Below are positions 13,341 through 25,799 of a stretch of DNA of 64,000 nucleotides, in pieces. The notes under the pieces are model-generated. The model had not been told where the DNA came from. It saw only the letters and a program-made list of their open reading frames with translations, and searched no databases. Position 1 is the first letter of the stretch. The number at the start of each line of letters is the position of its first letter. Source of the DNA: Trichomonas vaginalis G3 (lineage: Eukaryota; Parabasalia; Trichomonadida; Trichomonadidae); assembly GCF_026262505.1 (NCBI RefSeq), contig NC_067205.1:21299585-21363584 (forward strand), in the 5' to 3' direction. A program made the position numbers and the translations under genes.

Positions 13341-13960
13341 TAATACAAAACAATAATATACAGAAATAAAATATAGACAAAAAAAACACAATAAATATAA
13401 AAAAGTAACAGAATAAAATAAAATAAGAATGACAAATAACAAAAAACATACTAAAAAAAGATATAAGAAACAAAAACAACAAAAAAAAAAAAAAAAAAAA
13501 AAAACAAAAGAAAAGAAAAGTACAACGGACAAAAATCACAACGAGAACCATAAGAAAAAAAAAAAAAAAAAAAAAACGAATAAAAATATGAAAAACAATT
13601 TAACCGATGACGAAGTCATGAAAAGCATACAACCAAGAAATATGCAAACTAATAAATTAAAAAAGAAAAAAAAAAATAGAAAAATAAAAAGAAAAAATGT
13701 AAAATATAAATAAAAATTAAAAAAAAAAAAAGAAAAATAAAAAAATGAAAAAGTATAAGAAAAATATTAAAAAAAAAGAAAAAAATAAAAAAAAATACTA
13801 ATAGAAAAAAAAAAAATAACAGAAAAGAAGACATACAAAAAAAGAAAAAAATAAATAAACAGAAAAAAGAACGAATATGAAATCAAATAAAATAAAAAAA
13901 AGAAAAGTAAATGAAAAAGAAAAAATAAAAATATGACAAAAATAATCAAAAGTGCAGTAT
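13340..13960. repeat. A-rich low-complexity stretch
   Basis: About 600 bases consist largely of A with scattered T, G and C, including runs of more than fifteen A at about 13480-13503 and 13556-13576. It lies where the inverted satellite would be expected to continue. Poly-lysine and poly-phenylalanine frames here are compositional artefacts. It may be poor base calling or a genuine A-rich spacer. Confidence 0.7.
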
Positions 13961-15900
13961 GACAAAAAATTTAGCTTCATGTTTGACAACATATACGAGA
14001 AGATATAAGAACGATAGCTGAAGATTGCACTTCGTCAAATAAAGTGAAGTGACAAAAATTTAGATTCATAGTTTAAAAGCATAAACGATGAAGTTTTCGG
14101 ACAAAAATCTACTTATGTTGTGAACAAGCAATTACAGTATGAGTTTTGGACACGAGTGAGATTTCGATTCGTCAAAAAGTGAAAGTTGAAAAACATTATT
14201 ACGTCATGTGGACAAAGCTATATAATGAAGTTTTGACACGAAGTGAAGAATTTGCACTTGCAAAAAGGTGAAGGTTTGACAAGAAAAATCTACGTCATGG
14301 TTTGACAAAAACATATACGTTTATGTTGACAAACAACGATGAAACTTTTGCAAAAACATCTTTACGCAAGAAGTCTTGACAAATGCAATACGATAGAGTC
14401 TTAGACAAGTGAGGTATTTATGAACTCGTGCAAAAAGGTGAGGTTCGACAACACATTTAGTTATCGTTTGACAAATCAATTAGATGAAGTCTGACGAAGT
14501 GAAGATTTGCACTTCGTAAAAAATGAAGTTCGAGCAAAACTGTTTCACGTTCAATGTTTTGGAAAAGCATTAATCGATGAAGTTTTGACACGAAGTGAAG
14601 ATTTGCACTTCGTCAAAACAGTGAAGGTCGGACAAAACATTCTACGTTCATGTGACAATGCAATAACGAGAAGTTTTGACATATCAAAATACGTTCAAGG
14701 TTGGACAAAGATAACGGAGCGATGAAGTTTTGACACGTAAAGGAAGATTGCACTTCGTCAAAAAAGTGAAGGTTGACAAAACTTTACTTATTTTTGGCAA
14801 ATCGATATACGCCTCGAATGTGAACCAAAACATTTTCGATGATGTTTATTGCACAATATCTATAACGAAGAAGTATAAAAAATTCGAACCAGAAGTCTTG
14901 ACAAATCATTTAGAAGAATCTTGGGGACACGAAAGTGAAGATTGTCACTTCGTCAAAAAGTGCAGGTTCGAAGAAAACATACGTCAGGTTTGACAAACAT
15001 ATACGTATTTTGACAAGCATAACATGAAGTTTTGAACACGAGTGAAGATTTGACTTCGTCAAAAAAGTGAAGGTTGCACATCAATTACGTTAATGTTTGA
15101 CAAAGCATAACGATGAGATATTTGACACGAGTGAGTTTGCTGACTAGTAAAAGTGAAAGGTCGAACAAAAAATTTACGTTGCAACCGTTGACAAGCATAT
15201 ACGAAGAAGTCGACAAACAATATCAGTTATGTTTGACAAAGCATTATACGAGTGAAGTTTTCGAACAAAACATATCGTCATGTTTGAAAAAGCATAGTAA
15301 GATGGAAAGTTGACAAAATTTAGAATGAAGTATTGACAAATCATATACGAAGAATCTATGACAAAACATTTACGAAAGAAGTCTTGGTACAAATATTTAC
15401 AAGAGTTTCTATGAACACGAAGTGAAGATTTGCACTTTGTCAAATAAAAGTAAGTGACAACAAACATTTATCTCATGTTTGACAAGATATATTGTTCATG
15501 TTATGACAAAGAATATAGATGAATTTTGAAAAAAGTGCAATTTGACTTTCGTCAAAAAAGTGAAGGTTGACAAAACTTTAGTCATAATAAGACAAAGCAT
15601 AGCGAACAATTATAGTTATGTTGAACAAGCATATACGATGAAGTTTGACAAAACTACGTTTACATGAAGTATAGACAAAACTTAACGAAGAAGTGTGACA
15701 AAAACAGTAAAGCGATGAAGGTGACACGAAGTGAAGATTTGCACTTCGTCAAAAAAAGTGAAGGTTCCGACAAAAACATAGTACGTTCTAGATGACAAGC
15801 AAAAACGAATGTTGACAAAGCATATTCGAAGAAGTCATGACAAAACATATAGCGCTATGTTTGACAAAACAATTAACGAAGAATATGAAAAACATTACCC
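13961..15900 (-). repeat. Reverse-complement hairpin-rich array
   Basis: This is a noisy reverse-complement version of the type H array. The motif GAAGTGAAGATTTGCACTTC recurs at about 14500, 14595, 14740, 15420 and 15735, each followed by GTCAAAAAAGTGAAGGT-type sequence. TTTGACAAAGCATATACG blocks separate them. No genes are supported. Confidence 0.75.
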
Positions 15901-18900
15901 TCATTAGTAATGAAGAATACATGAAGGTGAAAAAGAGGTGAAAATGAGGTGAGATCTCGTCTTGCACACAAAACATATTTTTTGGTCATTACGTCATTGA
16001 CGGGAAGAAGTATGACAAAAACTATAAAAAAACATAATGACAAAACATTGTACGATGGAAAATGCATGAAAAAAGGCATAAGATGAAGTTCGAACAAATA
16101 TTAACACGTCACTCGTATTGACAAAGCAATCATACGAGAATCATGGAAAAAATATACAAGAAGTTTTCACAAAACATGTACGCATGAAATCATGACAAAC
16201 ACTGAATGAAGTTTGACAAACATTATAGATATAGAATGTAACAAAAAATAACGCAGAAAGTCATGAAAATTTACGATGAAGAAGTATGCAAACATAAAAG
16301 AAGAAATTCATAGACAAACATAGTTACGATGAAGAAAGATCATTGACAAAGAATAAACGAAGAAATCATTGACAAATGCATTTACGTTCTTTACGATAAA
16401 GAAGTCATGAACAGCAAACATGTACTTAAGATATCCAATGACAACACACTCTAAAGCACTGACACCGACACATCATGACAAAAACATAACGAAGAAATAT
16501 GACAAATCTATTATACCCATTCATTACGTATAAGAAGTCAGTGAAAACATGTACGTTATGGTATGACAAAAATTTAACGATGAAGTTTTCGCAAAACATT
16601 TAACACTCATTAGATGAAGAAGTCATGACAAAATCAATTTACGTCAGTACGAATGAAGAAGTATTGACAAAACATTTACGCTCATGCTCTCTCACAAATT
16701 TACAAACTATTACGATGGAAGAACATCGACAAAACATTAGCGCTAGTTTGACAAAACATACGATGAAGATAATAATGACAAAACATTTACGAGAAGTAGT
16801 GAAACCCACAATAACTACGATGAAAGAAGTCTTGACAAAACATTTACGCCTCATGTTTGACAAAGCATATACGTTCATTACGTAAAAATTAGAAGTCATA
16901 ACAACAAGCATATAGATGAAATCATGACAAAACATAAACGAAGAAATCATCGACAAAACATTATCGTATGAAGAGAAATTCAATCGAGGTTGAGAAAAGA
17001 GGTGAATCACACACTCTTCACCTGAAACATTATTATTTTGGGTCATATACGATCAATTACAAAAGAAATAAGACAAAATATACGAAGAAATCAGACAAAT
17101 TACAACCTCAACATCCCCCCCCACAAACCTCCGATGAAGAATCATGAAAATTTCAATGAGTGAGAAAAGAGGTGATGAACTCACATACAAAACACTACTC
17201 TACCACACCCGCTAAAGTATATTTTGTCTGTATTTACGCTCAATTACGACTGAAATTCATGACAATACATTTTACGAAGTAAGAAATTATAAGAACAAAG
17301 CATAATCATGTACGATAATATATGAGAAGCAGTCTTGACAAAGATATTAGATATAATGTTTGACAACCATTCATTTACACTCCTTAGCGATGAAGAAATC
17401 ATGACAAAAATATAAATGAGAAATATGATTGAAATAAGATTTAGGAATGATGATTGAATGAGTTAGATCTACCCATTACCTAACATTATTTGTTTATAAG
17501 TCGTTACGTATCATTACGAATAAGAAGAAGTTTCGAGCACCATTCATTTACGCTCATGTACGATAAAATCATCATGAAAAACTATACGTTCATTACGATG
17601 AAGAAATCATGAAAATTCAATGAGGTGAAAAGGAACGATGAAGATTAACCAAAATAATACAAATTTTATTTTGATCATTTACACTCAAGAAAAGCACAGG
17701 AAACTTAAACGATAAAAAGTCATCTAATGACAAAACAACGTTCATATACATAAGTGTTTCTGAATGCAGAATCTAACATTTTATTCAGAGAAAACCTGTA
17801 AACATGGTAACATGGTAGTCACCTATCATTCTTCATAAACTATTATTATTGATGACCTAAAAACCATCTAATGAAAACATTATTTTTGGATCATATTATA
17901 CACTCACGATTACGAATGACAAGGAAGTTTGACAAAACATTAAACCGTTCATTACGATGAAGAAGTTTGACAAATACTTATATGGTTCAGTAACGCTGAG
18001 AAATTCATGAAATAGAAAAGGGGTGACCCTAACGTTATTCTTTTGGGTCTTACCTCTGACGATAAGAAATATGACAAAAACATTTACATTGAAGAATTAC
18101 ATAATACGTAACTCACTAAAAAGAAGAAAATATGACAAGACATTTACGAAGAAGTAATTTTGCAAACATAATAGCATTAAGATGAAGGTCTTATTTGTGC
18201 TAGTGTTGTCAAATTCCAATGTGTCACACTTTTTCAGAGAAGTTAAATGACCGAACAGTCGAACACATGGTGACGACTTCAGTTACTATCATATATAGAT
18301 ATATAGATGTTGTTGTCTAATGTCATGTTGTCTCATTTTTTCAGAGAAGTTTAAATGACCGAGTGACACATGTGTGAACGTAGTGACACCTTCAGTTCTT
18401 CAAAATAAGTCATACTGCCTTCTCCTGTGTTGTTGTCAAATGTCATGAGTTAAATTACCTGTGACCGAGTGAAACCTTCGTTCTTCAAAAATAGTCATAA
18501 CTGCCTTCCTCCTGGTTGTTTGTTAATGTCATGTTGTCTCATTTTTTTCAGAGAAGTTAATATGACCTGGTGAACATGGTGACTAGTGCACCTTCAGTTC
18601 TTCAAAAATAATTAATTATTGAATAACTGAAAATTGAACGTAACATGTATTTTTGGATCAATTACCTGCATTATGATGAAGGTTTTGACACGACAGTGAA
18701 TGAATTGCACTTCGTCAAAAAGTGAAGGTTCCGACGGTTTTTCAACCGCCATACTTTACATTTTGTACAAAATATTGTGAGTAAATGAACCAATTATTTT
18801 TGCATCATAGACAAATACATATCGAAGAATATGACCAAAACATTTACGCTTCATTCGATTGAGAAGTCATGAAAATATCATTGGAGGTGGAGAAAAAAGA

Positions 18901-18990
18901 GTGTTGAGAAAAGAGGTGAGATCTCACATCTTCACCTCAAACATTTATTTTTGTGGTCATTTACGTATTTACGAAAGAAATCATGACAAA
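15900..18990 (-). repeat. Reverse-complement long unit, noisy
   Basis: The order of landmarks is the mirror of 3071-6010: a degraded AGATCTC palindrome near 15950, ACATTTACG blocks, tandem blocks with CCTTCAGTTCTTCAAAA at 18200-18610, and the unit start with ACAAAATATTGTGAGTAAATG near 18770. A clear palindromic segment follows at 18915-18940. Indels are frequent throughout. Confidence 0.7.
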
Positions 18991-20394
18991 ACTAATATCG
19001 TAAGAAATCATGAAAAACATTTACGATGAAGAAGTACATGACAAAGCAATACGATGATAGTTTCGACAAATCATTTACGTGTCGTTCATGTTTGACAAAG
19101 CATATACGATGAAATCATGGACAACTACATTTCACGATGAAAATAGTACATAAACATTACGACGAAATCATGAAAAATTTACGATCTGAAGTCATGAAAA
19201 ACATATACGTTGAAGAATTTAGACAAAACATGTAAGATGAAATCATGACAAAACAATACGATGAAAGTTTTGACAATAACATATACGAAGAAGTTCATGA
19301 CAAAACATATAACGAAGAAGTCAGACAAAACAATAACGAAAAATCATGACAAAACATAAACGAAGAAGATCATAGACAAAACATTTACGATGAAAATCAT
19401 ACAAAGCAATAAACGAAGAATATGACAAATCATTTACGTTCAATTACGATGAAGAAATATGACATAAACATGTACGTTTCCTGTTTGACAAAGCATATAC
19501 GATGGAAGTTTTTTGACAAAACATTTTACGATGAAGTCTTGAACAAATCATTACGAAGAAGTCTTGACGACGAAGTGAAGATTTGCACTTCGTAAAAAGT
19601 GAAGGTTCGACAAAACATTACGTTCATGTTTGACAGCATTACGATGAAAGTTTTCGACAAAACATATATCGTTCATGTTTTGACAAAGCATATACGATGA
19701 AGTTTCGACACAAACATATCGTTCATGTTTGACAAAGCATATAGATGAAGTTTTTGACAAAACATTTACGATGAAGTTTGACAAATCATATTACGAAGAA
19801 TCATGACAAAAAACATTTACGAGAAGTCTTGACAAATAATTTGAACGAAGAAGTCTTTGACACGAAGTGTAGATTTGACTTCGTCAAAAAAGTGATAGGT
19901 TAGACAAAACATTTTACGTTCATGTTTACAAACATACTAACGTTCATGGTTGATCAAGATATACATGAAGTTTTGACAAGAAGTGAAGATTTGCACTTCG
20001 TCAAAAAGTGAGGTTCGACAAAACATTTAGTTCAGTTTGACAAAGCATATACGCCTGAAGTTTTTCGACAAAACATATTACAGTTCATCGTTTGACAAAG
20101 CATATAACGATGAAAGTTTGACAAAATTTACGATGAAGTCATACAAAAATTTTACGACCAGAAGTCTTGACAATCATTTACGAAAGAATCCTTGGACAAA
20201 ACATATACGATGAAAGTTTTGACACGAAGTTGAGATTTGCACTTCGTAAAAAAACGTGAGGTTCGACAAAAACATATACGTTCATTGTTGAAAAGCATAT
20301 TACGAAGGAAGTCTGACGAAAACATATCGAACGAAGTCATGACAAGAACATATAAACGCTCAATGTTTGACAAAACATTACGAAGAAATCATGA
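18990..20394 (-). repeat. Second reverse-complement hairpin-rich array
   Basis: Noisy reverse-complement type H sequence with the hairpin motif at about 19560, 19860, 19975 and 20225. It runs directly into the assembly gap. At this place a strict mirror of the left half would show another long unit instead, so the two halves are not perfectly symmetrical. Confidence 0.7.
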
Positions 20395-20419
20395 NNNNNN
20401 NNNNNNNNNNNNNNNNNNN
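20395..20419. other. Assembly gap (25 N)
   Basis: A run of N separates the satellite from the sequence to the right. The true distance and orientation across it are unknown, so linkage between the satellite and the rest of the window should be treated as provisional. Confidence 0.99.
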
Positions 20420-20748
20420 TAGAACATCTCATTGACTTGAGTCGAAGATATTCTAAACTTTACAACAAACACAAAAGTTAAGGAAAAACAAAAACAAATG
20501 GCATTATGATATTCATGAAGATTTGCGACAACAATGTATGAAGTAAGAGAGAGCGAAAAAGTGACGAAAAACCGATAGAAGAGACAACAAAACCTGAAGA
20601 TAAAAACAAACCAAAGTTTAGTTTCAAACTAAACCAAGTCAACTCTCTATTACTGTTCTATATACGAAAAAAGAGATCTGACATTGTGTCAGTATCTAGT
20701 AAAAGTGACATTATGTCAAAAAATAGGAATAGTTTAAGTAATTAAAAT
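20420..20748. other. Unique AT-rich spacer
   Basis: About 330 bases of AT-rich sequence without a convincing open frame or repeat. A short TGACATTGTGTCA-type partial palindrome near 20680 and GTGACATTATGTCA near 20706 are the only local patterns I see. Confidence 0.5.
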
Positions 20749-22445
20749 TGAGGGTGAGAGTAGTATTGTATGAAATAATATCTCTCACCCCCAATTCATT
20801 CCTATGGCGCCGAAAAAATTTTGGTGAAAATGCGACCACATTTCACCAAAATTTCTCGGCGCCATATAGAGAACTAGAGCCTGTGAGGTACTGATACTAT
20901 CCATGTACCTCGCAGGCTCTAGTTCCAAGCCAAAATGGCTAAAAATTGCCCGCAATTGTTCACATTGCGGGCAATTTTTAGCCATTTTGGCTGGGAATTG
21001 GAGGGTGAGAGTAGTATTGTATGAAATAATATCTCTCACCCTCCAATTCATCCTATGGCGCCGAAAAAATTTTGGTGAAATGCGACCACATTTCACCAAA
21101 ATTTCTCGGGCCCATATAGAGAACTAGAGCCTGTGAGGTACTGATACTATCCATGTACCTCGCAGGCTCTAGTTCCAAGCCAAAATGGCTAAAAATTGCC
21201 CGCAATTGTTCACATTGCGGGCAATTTTAGCCATTTTGGCTGGAATTGGGGGTGAGAGTAGTATTGTATGAAATAATATCTCTCACCCTCCAATTCATCC
21301 TATGGCGCCGAAAAAATTTTGGTGAAATGCGACCACATTTCACCAAAATTTCTCGGCGCCATATAGAGAACTAGAGCCTGTGAGGTACTGATACTATCCA
21401 TGTACCTCGCAGCTCTAGTTCCAAGCCAAAATGGCTAAAAATTGCCCGCAATTGTTCACATTGCGGCAATTTTTAGCCATTTGGCTGGGAATTGGAGGGT
21501 GAGAGTAGTATTGTATGAAATAATATCTCTCACCCTCCAATTCATCCTATGGCGCCGAAAAAATTTGGTGAAATGCGACCACATTTCACCAAAATTTCTC
21601 CGGCGCCATATAGAGAAACGTACTGTGAGGTACTGATACTATCCATGTACCTCGCAGGCTCTAGTTCCAAGCCAAAATGGCTAAAATTGCCCGCAATTGT
21701 TCACATTGCGGGCAATTTTTAGCCATTTTGGCTGGGAATTAGGGTGAGAGTAGTATTGTATGAAATAATATCTCTCACCCTCCAATTCATCCTATGGCGC
21801 CGAAAAAATTTTGGTGAAATGCGACCACATTTCACCAAAATTTCTCGGCGCATATAGAGAACTAGAGCCTGTGAGGTATGATACTATCCTGTACCTCGCA
21901 GGCTCTAGTTCCAAGCCAAAATGGCTAAAAATTGCCCGCAATTGTTCACATTGCGGCAATTTTTAGCCATTTTGGCTGGGAATTGGAGGGTGAGAGTAGT
22001 ATTGTATGAAATAATATCTCTCACCCATTCATCCTATGGCGCCGAAAAATTTTGGTGAAATGCGACACATTTCACCAAAAAATTTCTCGGCGCCATATAG
22101 AGAACTAGAGCCTGTGAGGTACTGATACTATCCATGTACCTCGCAGGCTCTAGTTCCAAGCCAAAATGGCTAAAAATTGCCCCGCAATTGTTCACATTGC
22201 GGGCAATTTTAGCCATTTTGGCTGGGAATTGGAGGGTGAGAGTAGTATTGTATGAATAATATCTCTCACCCTCCAATTCATCCTATGGCGCCGAAAAATT
22301 TTGGTGAAATGCGACCACATTTCACCAAAATTTCTCGGCGCCATATAGAGAACTAGAGCCTGTGAGGTACTGATACTATCCATGTACCTCGCAGGCTCTA
22401 GTTCCAAGCCAAAATGGCTAAAAATTGCCCGCAATTGTTCACATT
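20749..22445. repeat. Tandem array of four-hairpin units (about 247 bp, about 7 copies)
   Basis: Unit starts marked by GGCGCCGAAAAAATTTT lie at about 20806, 21057, 21304, 21551, 21796, 22038 and 22287. Each unit holds four inverted repeats in a row. The first has GGCGCCGA arms around CGACCA. The second has ACTAGAGCCTGTGAGGTAC arms around a loop of about 13 bases. The third is a stem of about 30 bp with GCCAAAATGGCTAAAAATTG. The fourth is GGAGGGTGAGAG with CTCTCACCCTCC. Copies differ mainly by one-base indels in homopolymers. Almost every base lies in a stem or loop. The array ends partway through the third hairpin of the last unit, next to the Polinton. Confidence 0.9.
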
Positions 22446-22556
22446 CCCATCTTTTGTTGGTAAGACGAAGAATATGAAATAAATTATGAAGAAGATAATG
22501 ATGAATAAAATATCACTTTTTATATTTTTGACACGTAAAGTTGTCACTTTTCTGTC

Positions 22557-22566
22557 AAACCGTTTT
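22557..22566 (+). promoter_or_regulatory. AACCGTT core-promoter-like motif before the polymerase gene
   Basis: AAACCGTTTT lies about 24 bases before the first start codon of the polymerase gene. From memory it fits the short M3 core promoter motif reported for Trichomonas vaginalis and bound by a Myb-like protein. The same motif sits 10-25 bases before other genes of this element. Confidence 0.5.
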
Positions 22567-22589
22567 CATCGTTTTCGTATATAACAAAA

Positions 22590-24736
22590 ATGCCCCCATA
22601 TAGAATGGATAGAAAGTCTGCTAGAATAAAAGCAGAGTTACAAAGATATGGTTGGAGAGTTTCGAAGAATTTTAAATATAGGAAGGGAAGACCCATAAAA
22701 GTCTATGACAAATTGTCTGGTCTTCGCTACGAAATGGATTTGGAAACAGCACGTGCCAATTATCCAAACGGACTAGAGAGGTTAGAAGAAGAACGTCTTA
22801 TGGACATGCCTTTCGATGTTAGTGAACCTCAAGTTGAAGGACACGACGGGCTTTGCCAGATTCTACTGGAAACATGACGAACAATTGCATCCTTTGAGAA
22901 GGAAAAAAGGAAAAGGTGAAGACGCACATGCTCCCATGGAAAGAACAAGATATGCATATGAAAAGTATCGTGAAGTTAGAAGTCAAATTACATCTGGTCG
23001 AACCTTTACAGTAAACTTTGACGAAGGAAAGAACAAAGAAGGCTTCATGGGTGTACTTGCTGCAATTCAAGACGGAAATAAGAAAGGACACAATCTCAGA
23101 TTGACCATAACAGATTTGGATGGTCACATTTACTATGCACATGGCAATGAACAAACAGCCGCAAAACTTCTTGACGCTTTCAAGACTACAAAGAGAGAAC
23201 AAATGGTTGACTCCGACTCAGACATTTTGAATGCAATTGAAGGAATTGCAAGTGTCAAGTTCGAATGGTACCAACCTAACCCTCAAGCAGTCAGACAACA
23301 TGCTGGATACTTCCCGTTCATAAATAAGTCTGACATTGACTTGACAAGGTATGGAATTTACAATTCAATTGAAACAATTGTCAACGAACCTTGCATTCTT
23401 ACATGTCTCAGGAACTCTGGTCTTGTTACAGATGAGAAGATGAAGTATCTTGAGTCATGTGTGAAGACAAGGTACATTCTCAGAGGTCAATTGGCAAAAA
23501 TTGCACCGTTGGCAAATGCAATATCCGAGTCAACATACCTACAGCTAAAGGTTCTTCACATGACGACTATGTTGTTGACAAAGACTTACCATGGTTGAAG
23601 ATTGTAATTGTCCACAACCACTTCATGTTGAACGAAAGTCTTACAAACCCATTCTTTGGTAAAAGTAAGTGCAACATTGTCAGAGCTGTAAACATTCTTT
23701 TCGAGAAAGGTTTGTTGGAACCAATTCCAGATGACAAGCTGACAGAAACTTTTGTACCAAAAGACGAAACAAACTTTTCATTGTTAGCAAGACCAAAAGT
23801 TGTTCCAGACAAAGTTCTAGTACAAAAGAAGTTTCCACAAGGGTTGGTATGTTCGGATACCAACCTGAACCAGAAGAACTTCCAATGAGGTTGCAAGAAC
23901 TTCAAGATGCTATAAACAAACTTCCATTGAGACATCCAATTGACGTCAAATTGTATTGGAGAGCATCTGAGTTAGGTCAGAAGGTTTTATATGAAACAGG
24001 TTGCTTCGACGATGTTTATGAGATAACAGGAGAAGTTTCTCAGAAGATAAGAGACTCACTTGAATTTCCACAAACTGGACCAATTGGTTGCGACAAGTTC
24101 GACTCAGATGAAAAGATATACTATGTCGACCTTAACACTGCATACATGAGGTTTGTCCAATATATTCCGACTGGAATTCCAAACGAAGATGATGAGTTCC
24201 CGGGAAGGAACTATACAGTTGGAAAAGTCATACAACAACTGTATGATATTAGGAAAGCTTCAAACCCCAAACTTGCAATGACACTCAAATTGCTTATGAA
24301 TTCGACATGGGGATATTCCATTAAGAAACCTCAAGAGATGAAGAGTAAACATTATGAGAAGGTCGACAACTTTGTTGAAAGGTTTTCTCCTTTTGTTTTG
24401 AAGTACGAATTCACTCAAGGTCAAAGTGGCTTAGTAACCACATTAAAACCTATTGTCGAACATTGGTCTTACCCTCAGTTCGCAAAGGCAGTCCTTGACG
24501 AGTACAACAAATTCTTCTCCGAAGTCAAATCGAAAGTCAAGGTTTACTATGAGAACATTGACGCACTCATGACGAACGAAGAAGGCTATAACAAACTCAT
24601 TGAAATGGGAATGGTCGGTGAAAAGATGGGTCAATTCAAATTGGACAAAATTTTCACCGAAGTTCATGTCCTCTCCAAGCGTAAGTACTGGGGTGTTAAA
24701 GAAGATGGTGAAATAGTTAAACATTGCATGAAATAA
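22590..24736 (+). pseudogene. Polinton family B DNA polymerase (fossil)
   Basis: This is the replicative polymerase of the element, expected to be protein-primed in Polintons. The translated pieces show family B landmarks in the right order: a YYVDLNTAYM segment fitting the motif A region, KLLMNSTWGYS fitting motif B (K-x3-NS-x-YG), and a following YYENID segment in the motif C region. The first part has an aromatic and basic start typical of an upstream domain. The gene is broken, with about three interruptions. It lies at the left end of the element, as expected for the polymerase side. Identification of the family is firm; whether all breaks are biological is not. Confidence 0.85.
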
Positions 24737-24769
24737 AAATTTATTTTTTAAAAAGTGACATTTTTTTAA

Positions 24770-25026
24770 TGGCGTACATCCCTGAGCGCTTCGTCCAGTT
24801 CAACCAAATGTTGGTCTCGGACCCAGGCAAGAGATATTCCAAGCCCGAACTCGACCGTCTCTTCAAAGAATGGATTGAAGACTACAGAGGAGACGAGTGG
24901 TTGACAATTGAATTTGCTCGGGCTTGGAATTGCTACAGAAGGGTCTTAGACGTGGACCCAAGACTCACGTACAGAGGTTGGGATGTGGTCTTCACATTCC
25001 AAGATTGGTACGAATACCAAAAATAA
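24770..25026 (+). CDS. Small Polinton protein of unknown function
   Basis: A frame of 85 residues starts MAYIPERFVQFNQ 34 bases after the end of the polymerase gene and ends with WDVVFTFQDWYEYQK. An in-frame ATG further upstream would add a stretch overlapping the polymerase stop and looks less likely. It is rich in Trp, Tyr and Arg and has no membrane segment. I recognise no family. Its same-strand position close behind the polymerase suggests co-expression. Confidence 0.55.
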
Positions 25027-25076
25027 AAACTTAAATTTACTTGGGGTTTTCCCCTAAAATAATTTTTTTTACTCTT

Positions 25077-25767
25077 AGAACCACTCGAGGTTCTCCTTAC
25101 GGTTGTTGAGCTTGTCACCGTCAATGTGTCTGACCTTCGTCTTCTTGTCTGGATTTGGAACTCATTGAATTACGACAAGCTTGCCCATGGAGATTGAACC
25201 GCGATTCCGAAGGTTAAGGTTCAAGTGTCCCAAGTTGTTGAGGACTGGGGTAAGAACCTTGCCTGTCTCCTTGTTGCGGATTTGGTATGGGTAGGGTTGG
25301 GAAATTTCGTAACCGTCATCGGCAACAAGGGTTGCCCATGTAGCGGCTTCAGGAACTTCTTCGTGTTTCTCTTCTTCCTCTTCTTCCTCTTCTTCCTCGA
25401 CAATTCCTTCTTCAATTTGGTACTCACGAAGTACGGTGTTGCATGTTCTGTCCTTTCCGAGTACCTTCCAGATGGCGTCTATCTCTTCGAAGAAACGGTA
25501 GATGAGTCTGGCAAGGTCTCGGTTCTCTCTCTCGTAATTGCGCAACGATTCTGAGAAATCGTTCAGGCATTTCTCATTGGAAGCTTGGTTCATGAGGACA
25601 TCGGCTTTGAGATTGGTCATCTCTGTCATAAGACTACTTTGGAGAGTCTTAATGGTGTTTGTCAGATGAGCTTTCAATTGGGCAATTTGAATTTGAACTG
25701 GGCGCTTGTCTGGCAACCTTGAAAGGACATCTGCCATTGTGTTCGGCTTCGGTGCTTGTTCGGACAT
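25077..25767 (-). pseudogene. Polinton gene with coiled coil and NUMOD4/HNH-like end (fossil)
   Basis: The N-terminal part (MSEQAPKPNTMADVL) is helical, followed by an acidic run of about ten Glu. The next segment, WATLVADDGYEISQPYPYQI then GKVLTPVLNN, resembles the start of NUMOD4/HNH domains. HIDGDKLNNRKENLEW near the end of the span is a classic HNH_3-type signature. The function would be a DNA nicking or cutting nuclease, perhaps in replication or integration, but that is inference. It looks broken about once. It converges with the polymerase-side genes. Confidence 0.6.
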
Positions 25768-25799
25768 CGAAAAAATGAAGTGGTTTGAGAATGGCGGTT

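Noticed and set aside
13308-13992. Poly-Lys and poly-Phe frames
   Set aside because: They come from the A-rich low-complexity stretch and have no protein-like composition.
20785-22434. Frames of 60-104 codons inside the four-hairpin array
   Set aside because: They occur on both strands, shift with one-base indels between units and follow the inverted repeats. There is no conserved codon pattern.
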